Source of the DNA: Gammaproteobacteria bacterium
Lineage (GTDB): Bacteria; Pseudomonadota; Gammaproteobacteria; Steroidobacterales; Rariloculaceae
DNA: 64,000 bases
Assembly (NCBI GenBank): GCA_022820625.1
Contig: JAJEFE010000147.1
Coordinates: forward strand, 97,831-161,830
Direction: 5' to 3'
Shown here in pieces: positions 1 through 8,044 of the stretch. A program made the translations under genes and the position numbers. The notes beneath the pieces were generated by a model, which had not been told where the DNA came from, did not search any database, and saw only the letters and a list, made by a program, of their open reading frames with translations. Position 1 is the stretch's first letter; every line of letters begins with the position of its first letter.

Positions 1-863
1 CCCTCGACATAGATGGTCGTGAGCGCGGTTTCGTCGGTGGGGCAATTGGTTGTTTCCACCGCGATGGTGCCGCGAAGGTTGGGATGCAGCGCCCGGGCTG
101 CCGAGAACATCGCCGATCCGCCGGCGGAATGGGCGAGCACCACCGCCGGGCCGATCTCGTCCAGCAGCGAGCGAAGATGATCCGCGCCGCCGGGCGCCCG
201 GGCGATGTAGAAGGAGGCATGCAGATTGTCGATGGCCTCGACAGGGTGCTTGCCGTCCGGGTAGGGGGTCCCGAACTCCGGCCCCATGCCCCACAGCGGC
301 CAGACGGTTTCCCTGTTCCAGCGCCCGAGTTCCTCGCGGAAACCAGCCGGCGGATTCATCAGGTAGACCGGCACCCCGGCGCGGGCGAACTGCTGCGCCC
401 AGCCCTCGCGGCCGTCGGGAGTGGCGGTATAACTCCACGACGGCAGTCCGCCGCCTGGAATCATTACGACGGCGACTTCGGAGCGGCGTTCCGCGGGCAT
501 GAAGAACTGCACCGGCGCCGGATCCTCGCTCGCGGCGCCACCACCCATGCCGCCTTGTCCACCAGCTCCCATCGCGCCCTGTCCGCCGCCGCCCGCAGCG
601 CCAGTGCCTGCATCATTTCCGGCCGCACCCATGCCCATGCCGCGCTGGCCGCCACCCATGGCGTTACCGGCGCCGACCGGTACGACCACTTCGGCGGGCG
701 GAGCGGGCTCCACCAGGAGAACGCCTTCGAAGAAAAGGTCTGCGGACTGCGCGTGAACGGCTTCGAGACTCGTTGCCAGGAGGAACCAACCCACGGCTCG
801 GAAACCGGCGTTTCGGCGTAGGCGCCCTGTGCTGCCTGTAATCCTGTGCTGGCTTGAATTCAT
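1..863 (-). CDS. exported alpha/beta hydrolase, C-terminus beyond window
   Basis: The frame is open on the minus strand from an ATG at 861-863 to the window edge, giving 287 visible residues. It begins with a basic then hydrophobic leader (FLLATSLEAVHAQ) that looks like a signal peptide. A Gly/Met-rich linker (about residues 68-115) follows, then a hydrolase domain starting near VAVVMIPGGG. The nucleophile elbow is HSAGG with Ser246; the acid and His would lie past the edge. The alpha/beta hydrolase fold assignment is firm from the elbow and the preceding VVLAH strand. The substrate is unknown. It is divergent from the cytochrome-propeller gene, so the two share the 180-base gap. The low-complexity linker is unusual for the family. 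Confidence 0.8.
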   Translation of the reverse strand, partial: MNSSQHRITGSTGRLRRNAGFRAVGWFLLATSLEAVHAQSADLFFEGVLLVEPAPPAEVVVPVGAGNAMGGGQRGMGMGAAGNDAGTGAAGGGGQGAMGAGGQGGMGGGAASEDPAPVQFFMPAERRSEVAVVMIPGGGLPSWSYTATPDGREGWAQQFARAGVPVYLMNPPAGFREELGRWNRETVWPLWGMGPEFGTPYPDGKHPVEAIDNLHASFYIARAPGGADHLRSLLDEIGPAVVLAHSAGGSAMFSAARALHPNLRGTIAVETTNCPTDETALTTIYVE

Positions 864-976
864 GTCTTCCGTGTCGCACTCGCGCGAAAGAAGGTCGTAT
901 CAATACTATTTTCGGGCGTATTCCGACTCAATCGCCCAAGCATAATGAATTGTCAAGGACGAGCGGTGGCTTGAGC

Positions 977-982
977 TATAAT
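977..982 (+). promoter_or_regulatory. possible -10 box for the cytochrome-propeller gene
   Basis: A perfect TATAAT lies 63 bases upstream of the ATG at 1045. The nearest -35-like hexamer, TTGTCA at 950-955, is 21 bases away, which is longer than the usual 16-18. This is therefore only a half-supported promoter in the divergent gap. Confidence 0.35.
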
Positions 983-1044
983 CGGTGCCCCTTCGCCGTC
1001 GGGCGGGGATCATCGGGCGGAACGCAGACGAGGAGTCAACGCGC

Positions 1045-2781
1045 ATGATACGCAACTACCTTCCGGGAATTGTAATCGGCTTGCTGCTGGGAGGGACTGC
1101 ATCGGCCCAGACCGTGGAGGAATTGGTGGCGCGAGGCGGCGAGTTGTTTCACGCGGACATCGGATGCCACGTTTGCCATGGTCCGAACGCCCAGGGGCTG
1201 GTGGGTCCCACGCTGCACTTCGGGCCCACGCCGGTGGACATCTTCGATCAGCTCGAAAGCAACCCGATGATGGGCGTGATCGTCGCGGAAATGGATCCCA
1301 GCGACGCCGACCTCGAAGCCATCGCCATGTACATTCGCACCCTGGCGGACCTCCCGCCGGACCTTGGGCTGGTGGAGGGCTGGCGCACGGCGCTGGCGAC
1401 GGTCAAGGCGAACCAGGCGCAGCAGTTGGAGTTCATGAAGACGCCGCGGGACCTGCAGGTGGAGGCCATCGAGACCTTTGCCTCCGTGCAGGAGACCTGG
1501 ACCCGGCGGGCCAGGGAGGGCAACCTCACCAGCCACTACCAGACCGAGGTTATCGCCACGTTCGATCCCGGCGAGCCCAAGTTCACGCCCGAGCCCGGCA
1601 AGACCTACTTCTACGAGAACGTGGGCACGACCAGTTCGCCGTCGGTGCTGTACGACGGCTACGTGCCGCCGCCCAGCAACCAGATCGTGGTCGGCGATGC
1701 CGAGACCAAGGAAATCATCGCCAGCTACATGTTGCCGGAGAGCCTGCGCGCGACGGTCCACGGTACGGTCATGTCGCCCGACGGCCGCTACGTGTACATC
1801 ATCGGTGCGAGGCCCGGGCAGGCGGACAATGAGCCCACGGTGAATTCGTCGGCGACGCTGATCAAGGCGGACGCCCTCACCCTGCAGCCCATCAAGCAAT
1901 TCACCATCGGCGGGCGGATCCATCATGCGCAGGCTTTCCGCGATCTCGTGCTCGTCGACATGTTCGCGCGCGACCCGGACGGGCTCGGCGTCTTTCTGCT
2001 GGACCCGGAAACCGACGAGGTTGTCGGCGGCATCCGCGATGTCGACCTGGGCGGCTTTGCCTACACTGCGTGGTCCGACAAGGACTACGAGTACATCTAT
2101 GCGCTGGTTGAGCCCGCCGGTTACGCGCCGGGCCGCGCGACCGGCATGTTCGCTGCGGTGAGCATGTATCAGGGCCGGTTCACGGCCTTGCGCCCGTTCT
2201 GGATCGCCAAGATCGATCCGGACACCTGGGAGGTGCTGCGCGAATACCCCATCCCCGGCTATCGGCCCAACTGGCTCGTCGTGGATTCGGCCAAGGAGAA
2301 CATGTACGTCATCAACTCGCTCTCCAATGCTGCCAAGATCAATATCGAAACAGGCGAGGTTGTCTGGACCAATGGCACCGGTATCGGTCCGTACGGCGCA
2401 TCGCTCAACATCGACGAGACCGAGCTCTGGGTCGCGGACAAGGGAGAAGGCGCTCACCACCTGGGCCGCACCGTCACCATCATCGATACCCAGACCGGAC
2501 ATGCCACCGAAACCCTCTACGGCGCCTACAAGGTGGACCATGTGCTGCTTGACCCCACCGGCACGGAAATGTGGGCCACCAGCAACGGCGAGGGCCGCAT
2601 CTACGTCTACGACGCCGAGTCCAGGGAACTGACGAACATCATCGACATGCCCGGCAACGGCGACGCCCACGGCCTCGTGTGGGTGCACTACGACGATAAC
2701 GGCGAACCCCGCGTGGTTCGCGACCAGGGGAATTTCCACGGCGGCGTCAATCCCGTCCTGGGGAATGCGCTGAATTTCTAG
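1045..2781 (+). CDS. exported cytochrome c / beta-propeller fusion protein, copy 1
   Basis: 578 residues. A signal peptide ends at TASAQ (about residue 22). A mono-haem cytochrome c domain follows, with CHVCH at residues 41-45 and a likely axial Met in the NPMMG...AEMDPSD segment, running to about residue 115. From about 170 to the end is a YVTN-like propeller with repeated SPDGRYVY, TIIDTQTG and GRIYVYD blades. Conserved histidines (IHHAQ, AHHLGR, DAHGL, WVHYD, GNFH) could hold a metal or cofactor. The ATG at 1045 is chosen because GAGGAG lies upstream and the signal peptide starts there; an upstream in-frame start at 985 gives a non-signal leader. Layout resembles cd1-type enzymes, but the family is not identified. 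A close paralogue lies at 12362-14101. Role inferred: periplasmic oxidoreductase passing electrons to the haem. Confidence 0.85.
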   Translation: MIRNYLPGIVIGLLLGGTASAQTVEELVARGGELFHADIGCHVCHGPNAQGLVGPTLHFGPTPVDIFDQLESNPMMGVIVAEMDPSDADLEAIAMYIRTLADLPPDLGLVEGWRTALATVKANQAQQLEFMKTPRDLQVEAIETFASVQETWTRRAREGNLTSHYQTEVIATFDPGEPKFTPEPGKTYFYENVGTTSSPSVLYDGYVPPPSNQIVVGDAETKEIIASYMLPESLRATVHGTVMSPDGRYVYIIGARPGQADNEPTVNSSATLIKADALTLQPIKQFTIGGRIHHAQAFRDLVLVDMFARDPDGLGVFLLDPETDEVVGGIRDVDLGGFAYTAWSDKDYEYIYALVEPAGYAPGRATGMFAAVSMYQGRFTALRPFWIAKIDPDTWEVLREYPIPGYRPNWLVVDSAKENMYVINSLSNAAKINIETGEVVWTNGTGIGPYGASLNIDETELWVADKGEGAHHLGRTVTIIDTQTGHATETLYGAYKVDHVLLDPTGTEMWATSNGEGRIYVYDAESRELTNIIDMPGNGDAHGLVWVHYDDNGEPRVVRDQGNFHGGVNPVLGNALNF

Positions 2782-2825
2782 GAGCCTGCGCGGATCCATT
2801 GAGGGAACTCGAAGAGCGCAAAAAG

Positions 2826-3827
2826 ATGTTCAGAGACCTCGCAATCGCCGCCGTCACTGCCGCCTTGGTGGCCGGCGCGTTCCATTTCCTGGATGACGCC
2901 GGCGAGTCTGTACCGCGGCCCGAACCCGAGGCCGCCGCCGCGCCCGAGCCGGCGGTCGACTTCCCGAGGACAGCCGACGGGCGGCCCGACTTCAGCGGCA
3001 TCTGGCAGACCAACAGCACGGCGAACTGGGATCTCCAAACCCACGACGCACGTCCGATGGTCGCGCAGGCCGGCGTCTACGAGGACGTCCCGGTGCTCGC
3101 GGCGCCCGTCGTCGCGCTCGGCACGGTCGGCTGGGTGCCGCCGGGCCTCGGCGTCGTGGAGGGCGGCGAGATTCCATATCAGCCCTGGGCCGCGGAGCGC
3201 AAGCGCGACAACCAGGCGAACTGGCTTGACCGCGATCCCGAACTCGGCTGCTACATGCCGGGCGTGCCGCGCGCGATGTACATGCCCTACCCGTTGCAGG
3301 TCATCCAGGGCACCGACAAGATCATGATGGTGTTCGAGTTCGCCAACGCGCAACGCACGATCAATCTCGACGAGGTCGCCCCCTACCCGGGCGAGGCGTT
3401 CATGGGCTACTCGGTCGGGCGCTGGGAGGGCGATACGCTGGTCGTGGATGTCACCGACTTCTCGCCCTATACCTGGTTCGACCGGGCAGGCAACTTCCAC
3501 AGCGACGCGCTGCACGTTGTCGAGCGCTACACGCCGATCGGCCCCAACGCGATCCGGTACGAGGCGACGATCGAAGACGAGAAAGTCTTCACCCGCCCGT
3601 GGACAATCAGCGTACCGCTGCTGCGCCGCCTGGAGCCCGATGCGCAGATTCTCGACTTCAAGTGCATCGAGCAGGCCGAGGAGACGATCTACGGGCACCT
3701 GCGCAAGGAGCCGCTCGTCGAAAGATGGGAAGGCGAGACGATGATCATCGACGTCACGCGCAAGATTCCGCCGGAGGACGTACTCTACGAGCTGCTATGG
3801 TCGGGCAACCCGCCCGGGGAGCAATGA
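2826..3827 (+). CDS. exported protein of uncharacterised GRWEGDxLVVD family
   Basis: 333 residues from the ATG at 2826, preceded by GAAGAG. The N-terminus (LAIAAVTAALVAGAFHFL) is a signal peptide or anchor, followed by an Ala/Pro/Glu-rich spacer and the motif DGRPDFSGIWQ. The C-terminal half has GRWEGDTLVVDVTDF, then LHVVERY and KVFTRPWT. The same C-terminal block occurs in the genes at 4354-5469 and 10129-11163. Function is unknown; the family is commonly left as hypothetical. It lies 44 bases after the cytochrome-propeller gene and overlaps the possible early starts of the DUF6152 gene, so the three look like one operon. Confidence 0.75.
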   Translation: MFRDLAIAAVTAALVAGAFHFLDDAGESVPRPEPEAAAAPEPAVDFPRTADGRPDFSGIWQTNSTANWDLQTHDARPMVAQAGVYEDVPVLAAPVVALGTVGWVPPGLGVVEGGEIPYQPWAAERKRDNQANWLDRDPELGCYMPGVPRAMYMPYPLQVIQGTDKIMMVFEFANAQRTINLDEVAPYPGEAFMGYSVGRWEGDTLVVDVTDFSPYTWFDRAGNFHSDALHVVERYTPIGPNAIRYEATIEDEKVFTRPWTISVPLLRRLEPDAQILDFKCIEQAEETIYGHLRKEPLVERWEGETMIIDVTRKIPPEDVLYELLWSGNPPGEQ

Positions 3828-3850
3828 TAATGACCGGGAGGATCGAGCCG

Positions 3851-4261
3851 ATGAACGCATCATGGTATTTCGGAATTGCCGCCGCGTTGCCCTTGACCTT
3901 CGGCGCAGGGGCCGCGCAGGCACACCACGCGTTCGCGGCCGAATTCGACGCCAATCAGCCGGTGCACTTTACCGCGACGGTCAAGCGCGTACGCTGGACG
4001 AATCCGCACACCTGGTTCTTCGTCGAGGTCACGCAGCCGGACGGCACCGTCGAGGAATGGGCCATCGAGGCCGGCACGCCCAACGTGCTCTACCGGCGCG
4101 GCTTCACGAAGGACTCGCTGGCCCCGGGGACGGAAGTCATCATCGACGGCTACCGCGCCAAGGACGGCTCGCGCCGGGCCAACGGCAGGGACATCACGCT
4201 GCCGGACGGGCGCACGCTGTTCATGACCTCGCCCAGGACCGGCGCGCCCGAAAGACCCTGA
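3851..4261 (+). CDS. DUF6152 exported protein with predicted N-terminal His-His
   Basis: 136 residues from ATG 3851, chosen because GGGAGG sits 9-10 bases upstream; earlier in-frame ATGs at 3824 and 3830 lack this spacing. The signal peptide ends GAAQA, so cleavage after Ala24 would leave His25-His26 as the new N-terminus. The rest matches the DUF6152 pattern: HHAFAAEFDANQPV, WTNPHTWF, NVLYRRGFTKDSL and GYRAKDGSRRANGRDI. A conserved NPH histidine (His53) is 28 residues after the first His. The family function is unknown. The free N-terminal His plus a second His is a pattern shared with copper His-brace proteins; that link is inference. Confidence 0.85.
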   Translation: MNASWYFGIAAALPLTFGAGAAQAHHAFAAEFDANQPVHFTATVKRVRWTNPHTWFFVEVTQPDGTVEEWAIEAGTPNVLYRRGFTKDSLAPGTEVIIDGYRAKDGSRRANGRDITLPDGRTLFMTSPRTGAPERP

Positions 4262-4293
4262 TCGCCTGACGCGCCGCACGCCGTCGCGCTGCA

Positions 4294-4353
4294 CTCCGGC
4301 GCACGGTACTCTGACGCACCGCGCTCCAGCGCGCCGTCCTCCGGCACGCCGCG
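4294..4353. repeat. four degenerate 15-bp tandem repeats
   Basis: Units start at 4294, 4309, 4324 and 4339, with consensus close to CTCCGGCGCRCCGCG. The last unit ends exactly at the stop codon of the minus-strand gene (stop at 4354-4356). Read past that stop, the repeat would encode pentapeptides of xxAxE type. It fills the gap between two convergent genes. Confidence 0.7.
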
Positions 4354-5469
4354 CTATTCGACGTTGCCGCCCGTCGCGTTGTCCTGCGTTGCCGGGTCCG
4401 GGCCGTGCCCCTCCGCGAACGCCCGCTCCGCAGCCCGCGTATTGGCCAGCATGCCGATCATGCCGTAGTTGCCTTCGTGGCAGCCGCCCTCGAAGACCTG
4501 GTTCTCGTAGTCGCTGTTCTTCGTCAGCTCCTGAACCATCGTAAAAGGCCGCGTAAACGTGGTCGGGTCATCCACCGTGACTTCGTAGCGCAGCGTCTCG
4601 GCGTCGAGCCGGGTGAAGCGCTCGACCAGGTGCAGGTTCTCGCGCGAGCCGTGGAAGTTCGTCGTCTCGGTGAAGTTCCTGACGTCGACGACGAGCGCGT
4701 CCCCCTCCCAGCGGCCGCGCGCGTCGCCGTAGCGCAGGCGCATGGACGCCGGCAGGTGCGGACGGTCGGTGATCGGGACGATGCGCGTGAAGCCCTGCCC
4801 CTGGCCCGCGTCGTAATGTATGCCGAGCGCTTCCGCCGATTGCACGAGCCGCGCAACGCCGCCGAAGGTGCCCGACTCGAGCATGAGCGGCATGCCGTAG
4901 CCGAAACAGCGCTCGGTTCCGCTGCGGTCCTCGGGTCCGTCGGCGCGGTTGATTCGGTCGAGGTTGTAGTCGGGCGACGGCTCGCCGCGGCGCGGCGAGA
5001 TGGGTCCGGGCCGCCCGCCCGACGTTCCCTGCAGCAGCGCCGCCAGGAACTCGGTCTTCTCCGCGATCCGCGCCGCGGCTTCGGGGGTCAGCGGCGGGAG
5101 CCGGCCGTCGGGCGGGTCGACGATGAGCGACGTGCGCCGCCCCCGCTGCAGCGAAGGATCGCCGAACCAGTGCTGGTTGTACGCCCGTGCGACGTCCCTC
5201 TCCGTGCCCGCAAACTCGCGGCCGTCGCGGCCCGGCCGCTGCGCCCGTTCTACAAGTTCCGCTTCGGCGGCGGCGATCTCCTCCTCGGTCAGAAATTCGC
5301 GCTCCCCGTATTCCCCGGGCCGCTGGAGCGGCGTGACGAAGGGATTGCTCCAGATGCCCGCGAGGTCGGGATCGCCCCAGGGCGTTCGGCTCTCTTGCCC
5401 GGCGGCCGGCGAACCGGAAAGCAGGGCGGCCGCGAGTACGCCCGAAGCAGCGAATCGGATAGATCTCAT
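4354..5469 (-). CDS. exported protein of uncharacterised GRWEGDxLVVD family, second member
   Basis: 371 residues from ATG at 5467-5469, with AGGGAG just upstream; a TTG at 5484 would only add five residues. A signal peptide (VLAAALLSGSPAAGQ) is followed by TPWGDPDLAGIWSN, the same type of PDxxGIW motif as in the gene at 2826. The C-terminal half has GRWEGDALVVDVRNFTET, LHLVERF and TTFTRPFTM. It is convergent with the DUF6152 gene and separated from it by short tandem repeats. No catalytic motif is recognised. Its presence in the same block as the other two family members suggests a shared pathway. Confidence 0.75.
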   Translation of the reverse strand: MRSIRFAASGVLAAALLSGSPAAGQESRTPWGDPDLAGIWSNPFVTPLQRPGEYGEREFLTEEEIAAAEAELVERAQRPGRDGREFAGTERDVARAYNQHWFGDPSLQRGRRTSLIVDPPDGRLPPLTPEAAARIAEKTEFLAALLQGTSGGRPGPISPRRGEPSPDYNLDRINRADGPEDRSGTERCFGYGMPLMLESGTFGGVARLVQSAEALGIHYDAGQGQGFTRIVPITDRPHLPASMRLRYGDARGRWEGDALVVDVRNFTETTNFHGSRENLHLVERFTRLDAETLRYEVTVDDPTTFTRPFTMVQELTKNSDYENQVFEGGCHEGNYGMIGMLANTRAAERAFAEGHGPDPATQDNATGGNVE

Positions 5470-5536
5470 CTCATGCTCCCTCAAGGTCTTCCGTGATCAT
5501 AGCAACTCGGTGCAGCGGCATCCCGCGGCATCCCGC

Positions 5537-5593
5537 GGAGTCCCGGGCATGCCGGGGAGTCCCGGGTATTCGGCGGAGTCCCGGGTATTCGGC
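5537..5593. repeat. 19-bp tandem repeat, about three copies
   Basis: Two perfect copies of GGAGTCCCGGGTATTCGGC lie at 5556-5574 and 5575-5593, with a diverged copy at 5537-5555. It occupies the divergent gap between the minus-strand family gene and the amidohydrolase gene, where promoters for both would be expected. Confidence 0.8.
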
Positions 5594-5677
5594 GCTGTTT
5601 GCCGGGGCGACGGTAACGTAATATCGGCGCCTGGAACAGCGATTGGGGCATTGGCGTGTCCTTCCCGGGAGACGAGC

Positions 5678-6751
5678 ATGGCGAACCGCAGAGAGTTTCT
5701 GAAAACCATCGGTGCCGCGGCCGGCAGCGCATGGCTCGCGGGTCGCGGGCTCGATGCAGGCGCTCAGTCGGCCCGCCGCGAGATCACAATCAACGGCCGC
5801 CGCGTCACCACCGTCGACATTCACGCCCACGCTGTGTTCCCGGAGTTGTCCGAGGTGATCGCCGGCACGCCGCTCGACCGAAGCTTCCCGGACTGGCAGG
5901 TACTCGGACCTTCGCGCATTGAGGCGATGAACGAGCGCGGCATCGATTATCAGGCGCTGTCGATGACGATTTCGGGCCACTGGTGGTATGGCGCGGACGA
6001 GGCGCTCGCGGACCGTATCGTGCGCACGGCCGATGAAGCCCTCGCCACCTGGGTCGAGCGGCACCCGGACCGCTTCGTCATGTTATCGTCTCCGGCGCTG
6101 CCCTACCCGGAGCTCGCCGCCGCGCAGCTCGAGTACGCGGTCACGCAACTGGACGCCCGGGGCGCGTGCGTCGGCGGCCAGGTCGAAGGCGAGTTTCCTT
6201 CAACCGTACGCTTCGATCCGTTCTGGGCGAAGTGCGAGGAGCTCGACGTGCCCGTCTTCATGCACCCTGCGCTCGGCGCGCCGAACCTCGTCATGGAGCA
6301 CACGTTGCAGGGGCGCGGCGGGCTGTTCAATGTGGTCGGTGGCCCATTCGAGACGACGCTGTTTCTGACGCACATGATGTTCGACGGCACGCTGGACCGT
6401 TTCCCGGGGCTCAGGATCGTCGGCGCACACGGCGGCGGCTATCTGCCGTCCTATCTCGGCCGCACGGAGGTCGCCTGCGAGCGTTTCCCGGAGGATCCCT
6501 GCCTCAACACGAAGCAGCCTAGCGAGTACATGCGCACGCAGATCTTCGTCGACTCGATGGTGTTCTCGGAGGAGGGTATCCGGCATCTAGTCGAGGAGAT
6601 GGGCGCGACACAGGTCGTCTATGGCACCGACATCCCGTTCCCGTGGCCCGAGACCATGCATCACATCGTCGACTCGCCGAACCTGAGCGACGAAGACAAA
6701 ACGCTGATCCTCGGCGGCAACCTCATGCGGCTGCTCCGCATCGAGGCGTAG
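5678..6751 (+). CDS. Tat-exported amidohydrolase (ACMSD-like, amidohydrolase 2 family)
   Basis: 357 residues from ATG 5678, with GGGAGA upstream. The N-terminus NRREFLKTIGAAAG is a twin-arginine signal, so the folded enzyme with its metal is probably exported. VDIHAHAVFP (His49, His51) is the first metal site; FMHPAL, GAHGGGYLPSY and YGTDIPFPW supply the later His and Asp ligands expected of the TIM-barrel family related to ACMSD decarboxylases. The reaction could be decarboxylation or hydrolysis; the substrate is not readable. It is followed 10 bases later by the acyl-CoA dehydrogenase gene and probably co-transcribed. Confidence 0.85.
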   Translation: MANRREFLKTIGAAAGSAWLAGRGLDAGAQSARREITINGRRVTTVDIHAHAVFPELSEVIAGTPLDRSFPDWQVLGPSRIEAMNERGIDYQALSMTISGHWWYGADEALADRIVRTADEALATWVERHPDRFVMLSSPALPYPELAAAQLEYAVTQLDARGACVGGQVEGEFPSTVRFDPFWAKCEELDVPVFMHPALGAPNLVMEHTLQGRGGLFNVVGGPFETTLFLTHMMFDGTLDRFPGLRIVGAHGGGYLPSYLGRTEVACERFPEDPCLNTKQPSEYMRTQIFVDSMVFSEEGIRHLVEEMGATQVVYGTDIPFPWPETMHHIVDSPNLSDEDKTLILGGNLMRLLRIEA

Positions 6752-6761
6752 GGACGCCGCC

Positions 6762-7940
6762 GTGTCCGAACCCTTTGTCATCGACAGGCAGCAGGCGGCC
6801 GTGCTCGACACCGTGCGCCGCTTCAATGCCGAGGTTGTCGCGCCGGTCGCCGCCGAGCTGGACGCCCGTGCCGACCCCGAAGAGAGTTTCTCCTGGGAGA
6901 TCGTCGAGAAGGCCGACGAGTTCGGGTTGCGCACGATGACGCTGTCGGAGGACTGGGGCGGCGGCGGCGCGGACTGCGTGACGACTGCGATGATTATCGA
7001 GGAACTCGCCAGGGCCGACATCGGCATCTCGGTCGTCATGGCGCAGACGCTGAAGATCGCGCAGATCCTCCAGTGGGCGCTGACGCGCGAGCAGCAGGAG
7101 AAGTTCATCCCGATCTTCCGTGATGACCCGCGGGGCGTGCTCGCGATCGGCATCAGCGAGCCGGATACCGGCTCAAACTACTTAATCCGGCAGGACGTGC
7201 CCTTTCACACCAAGGCCGAGAAGGTCGACGGCGGTTGGCGTATCAACGGCATGAAGCGTTTCATCTCCAACGGCAATCGCGCCGGCGTCTACCTGTTGTT
7301 CGCCCAGACCGCGGCGGACAAGTCGCTCTTCGACGGCTCTACCTGTTTCGTCATCGATCGCGGGCTCGAGGGTTTCACGATCGGCCGCGTGCACGACAAG
7401 ATGGGCGAGCGCCTCGCGAACAACGCGGAGCTCATCTTCAAGAACTGCTTCGTGCCCGACGGGCAGGTCGTGGGCGAGGTGGGCAACGGCTTCCAGGTGC
7501 TCGTCGATTTCTTCCCCGCGTCGAACGCCTACGCGGCGGCGAGCGTGCTCGGCGCCGCGACTGCCGCCTATGAGCGCTCGCTTGAGTGGTGCCGCAATCG
7601 CGTACAGGGCGGCAAGCCGCTGATCGAGCACGACGGCATCAGGACACAACTGGCCGAGATGCACATGCTGCTCGACGTCGCTCGCACCTACGTGCGCAAG
7701 GCCACCTGGATGGCCGATCACCGCGAGACCGCCTGGGACCCCGCGCTGTCCGCCTTCCCGAAAGTGTTTGCGTCGCACGCGGCGTGGAAGATCGTGACCT
7801 GGGCCGCTGAGCTGCACGGCGGATCGGGGTACATGAAGGAGACGGGTATCGAAAAGCTCGTGCGCGACGTGGCAGCGTTCCTGCACTCTGACGGCGTCAA
7901 TCGGACCCTACTGCTCAAAGCCGCGCAGATGATCTTCTAG
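6762..7940 (+). CDS. acyl-CoA dehydrogenase family protein
   Basis: 392 residues from GTG 6762, preceded by GTAGGGA. The family landmarks are present: ISEPDTGSN (flavin loop), MKRFISNGNRAG, and HGGSGYMKETGIEKLVRD near the C-terminus. It should use FAD and oxidise an acyl-CoA in the cytoplasm, passing electrons to ETF. At the place where many members carry an EGT triad with the catalytic Glu, this protein has HSDGVNRT, so the base may be the Asp or lie elsewhere, as in isovaleryl-CoA type enzymes. The neighbours are an amidohydrolase and an alcohol dehydrogenase, which fits a catabolic set. Confidence 0.88.
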   Translation: MSEPFVIDRQQAAVLDTVRRFNAEVVAPVAAELDARADPEESFSWEIVEKADEFGLRTMTLSEDWGGGGADCVTTAMIIEELARADIGISVVMAQTLKIAQILQWALTREQQEKFIPIFRDDPRGVLAIGISEPDTGSNYLIRQDVPFHTKAEKVDGGWRINGMKRFISNGNRAGVYLLFAQTAADKSLFDGSTCFVIDRGLEGFTIGRVHDKMGERLANNAELIFKNCFVPDGQVVGEVGNGFQVLVDFFPASNAYAAASVLGAATAAYERSLEWCRNRVQGGKPLIEHDGIRTQLAEMHMLLDVARTYVRKATWMADHRETAWDPALSAFPKVFASHAAWKIVTWAAELHGGSGYMKETGIEKLVRDVAAFLHSDGVNRTLLLKAAQMIF

Positions 7941-7942
7941 CC

Positions 7943-8044
7943 ATGGCGAAAGTCCTCCTGCATGGGGTGGATGGCCGCTTGGCCAAAGACCGCCTGACTG
8001 AAGACTGCCTGGCCGAAGACGGCCTATCGACTGACGACGCATGA
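7943..8044 (+). CDS. possible 33-residue coupled ORF with pentapeptide-like repeats
   Basis: ATG 7943 opens a frame two bases after the acyl-CoA dehydrogenase stop and ends in TGA overlapping the ATG of the alcohol dehydrogenase gene (ATGA at 8041-8044). The product contains RLAKD, RLTED, CLAED and GLSTD in tandem, encoded by 15-bp DNA repeats (about 7980-8025). No clear ribosome site precedes either this ORF or the downstream gene, so it may serve only to deliver ribosomes to the dehydrogenase start. It could also be chance reading of a minisatellite. Confidence 0.35.
   Translation: MAKVLLHGVDGRLAKDRLTEDCLAEDGLSTDDA

Noticed and set aside
1045-2781. Cytochrome-propeller proteins as cd1 nitrite reductase (NirS/NirN)
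   Set aside because: Domain order and length are alike, but I cannot place the d1 haem ligands and no d1 synthesis genes are in the window; kept only as an analogy.
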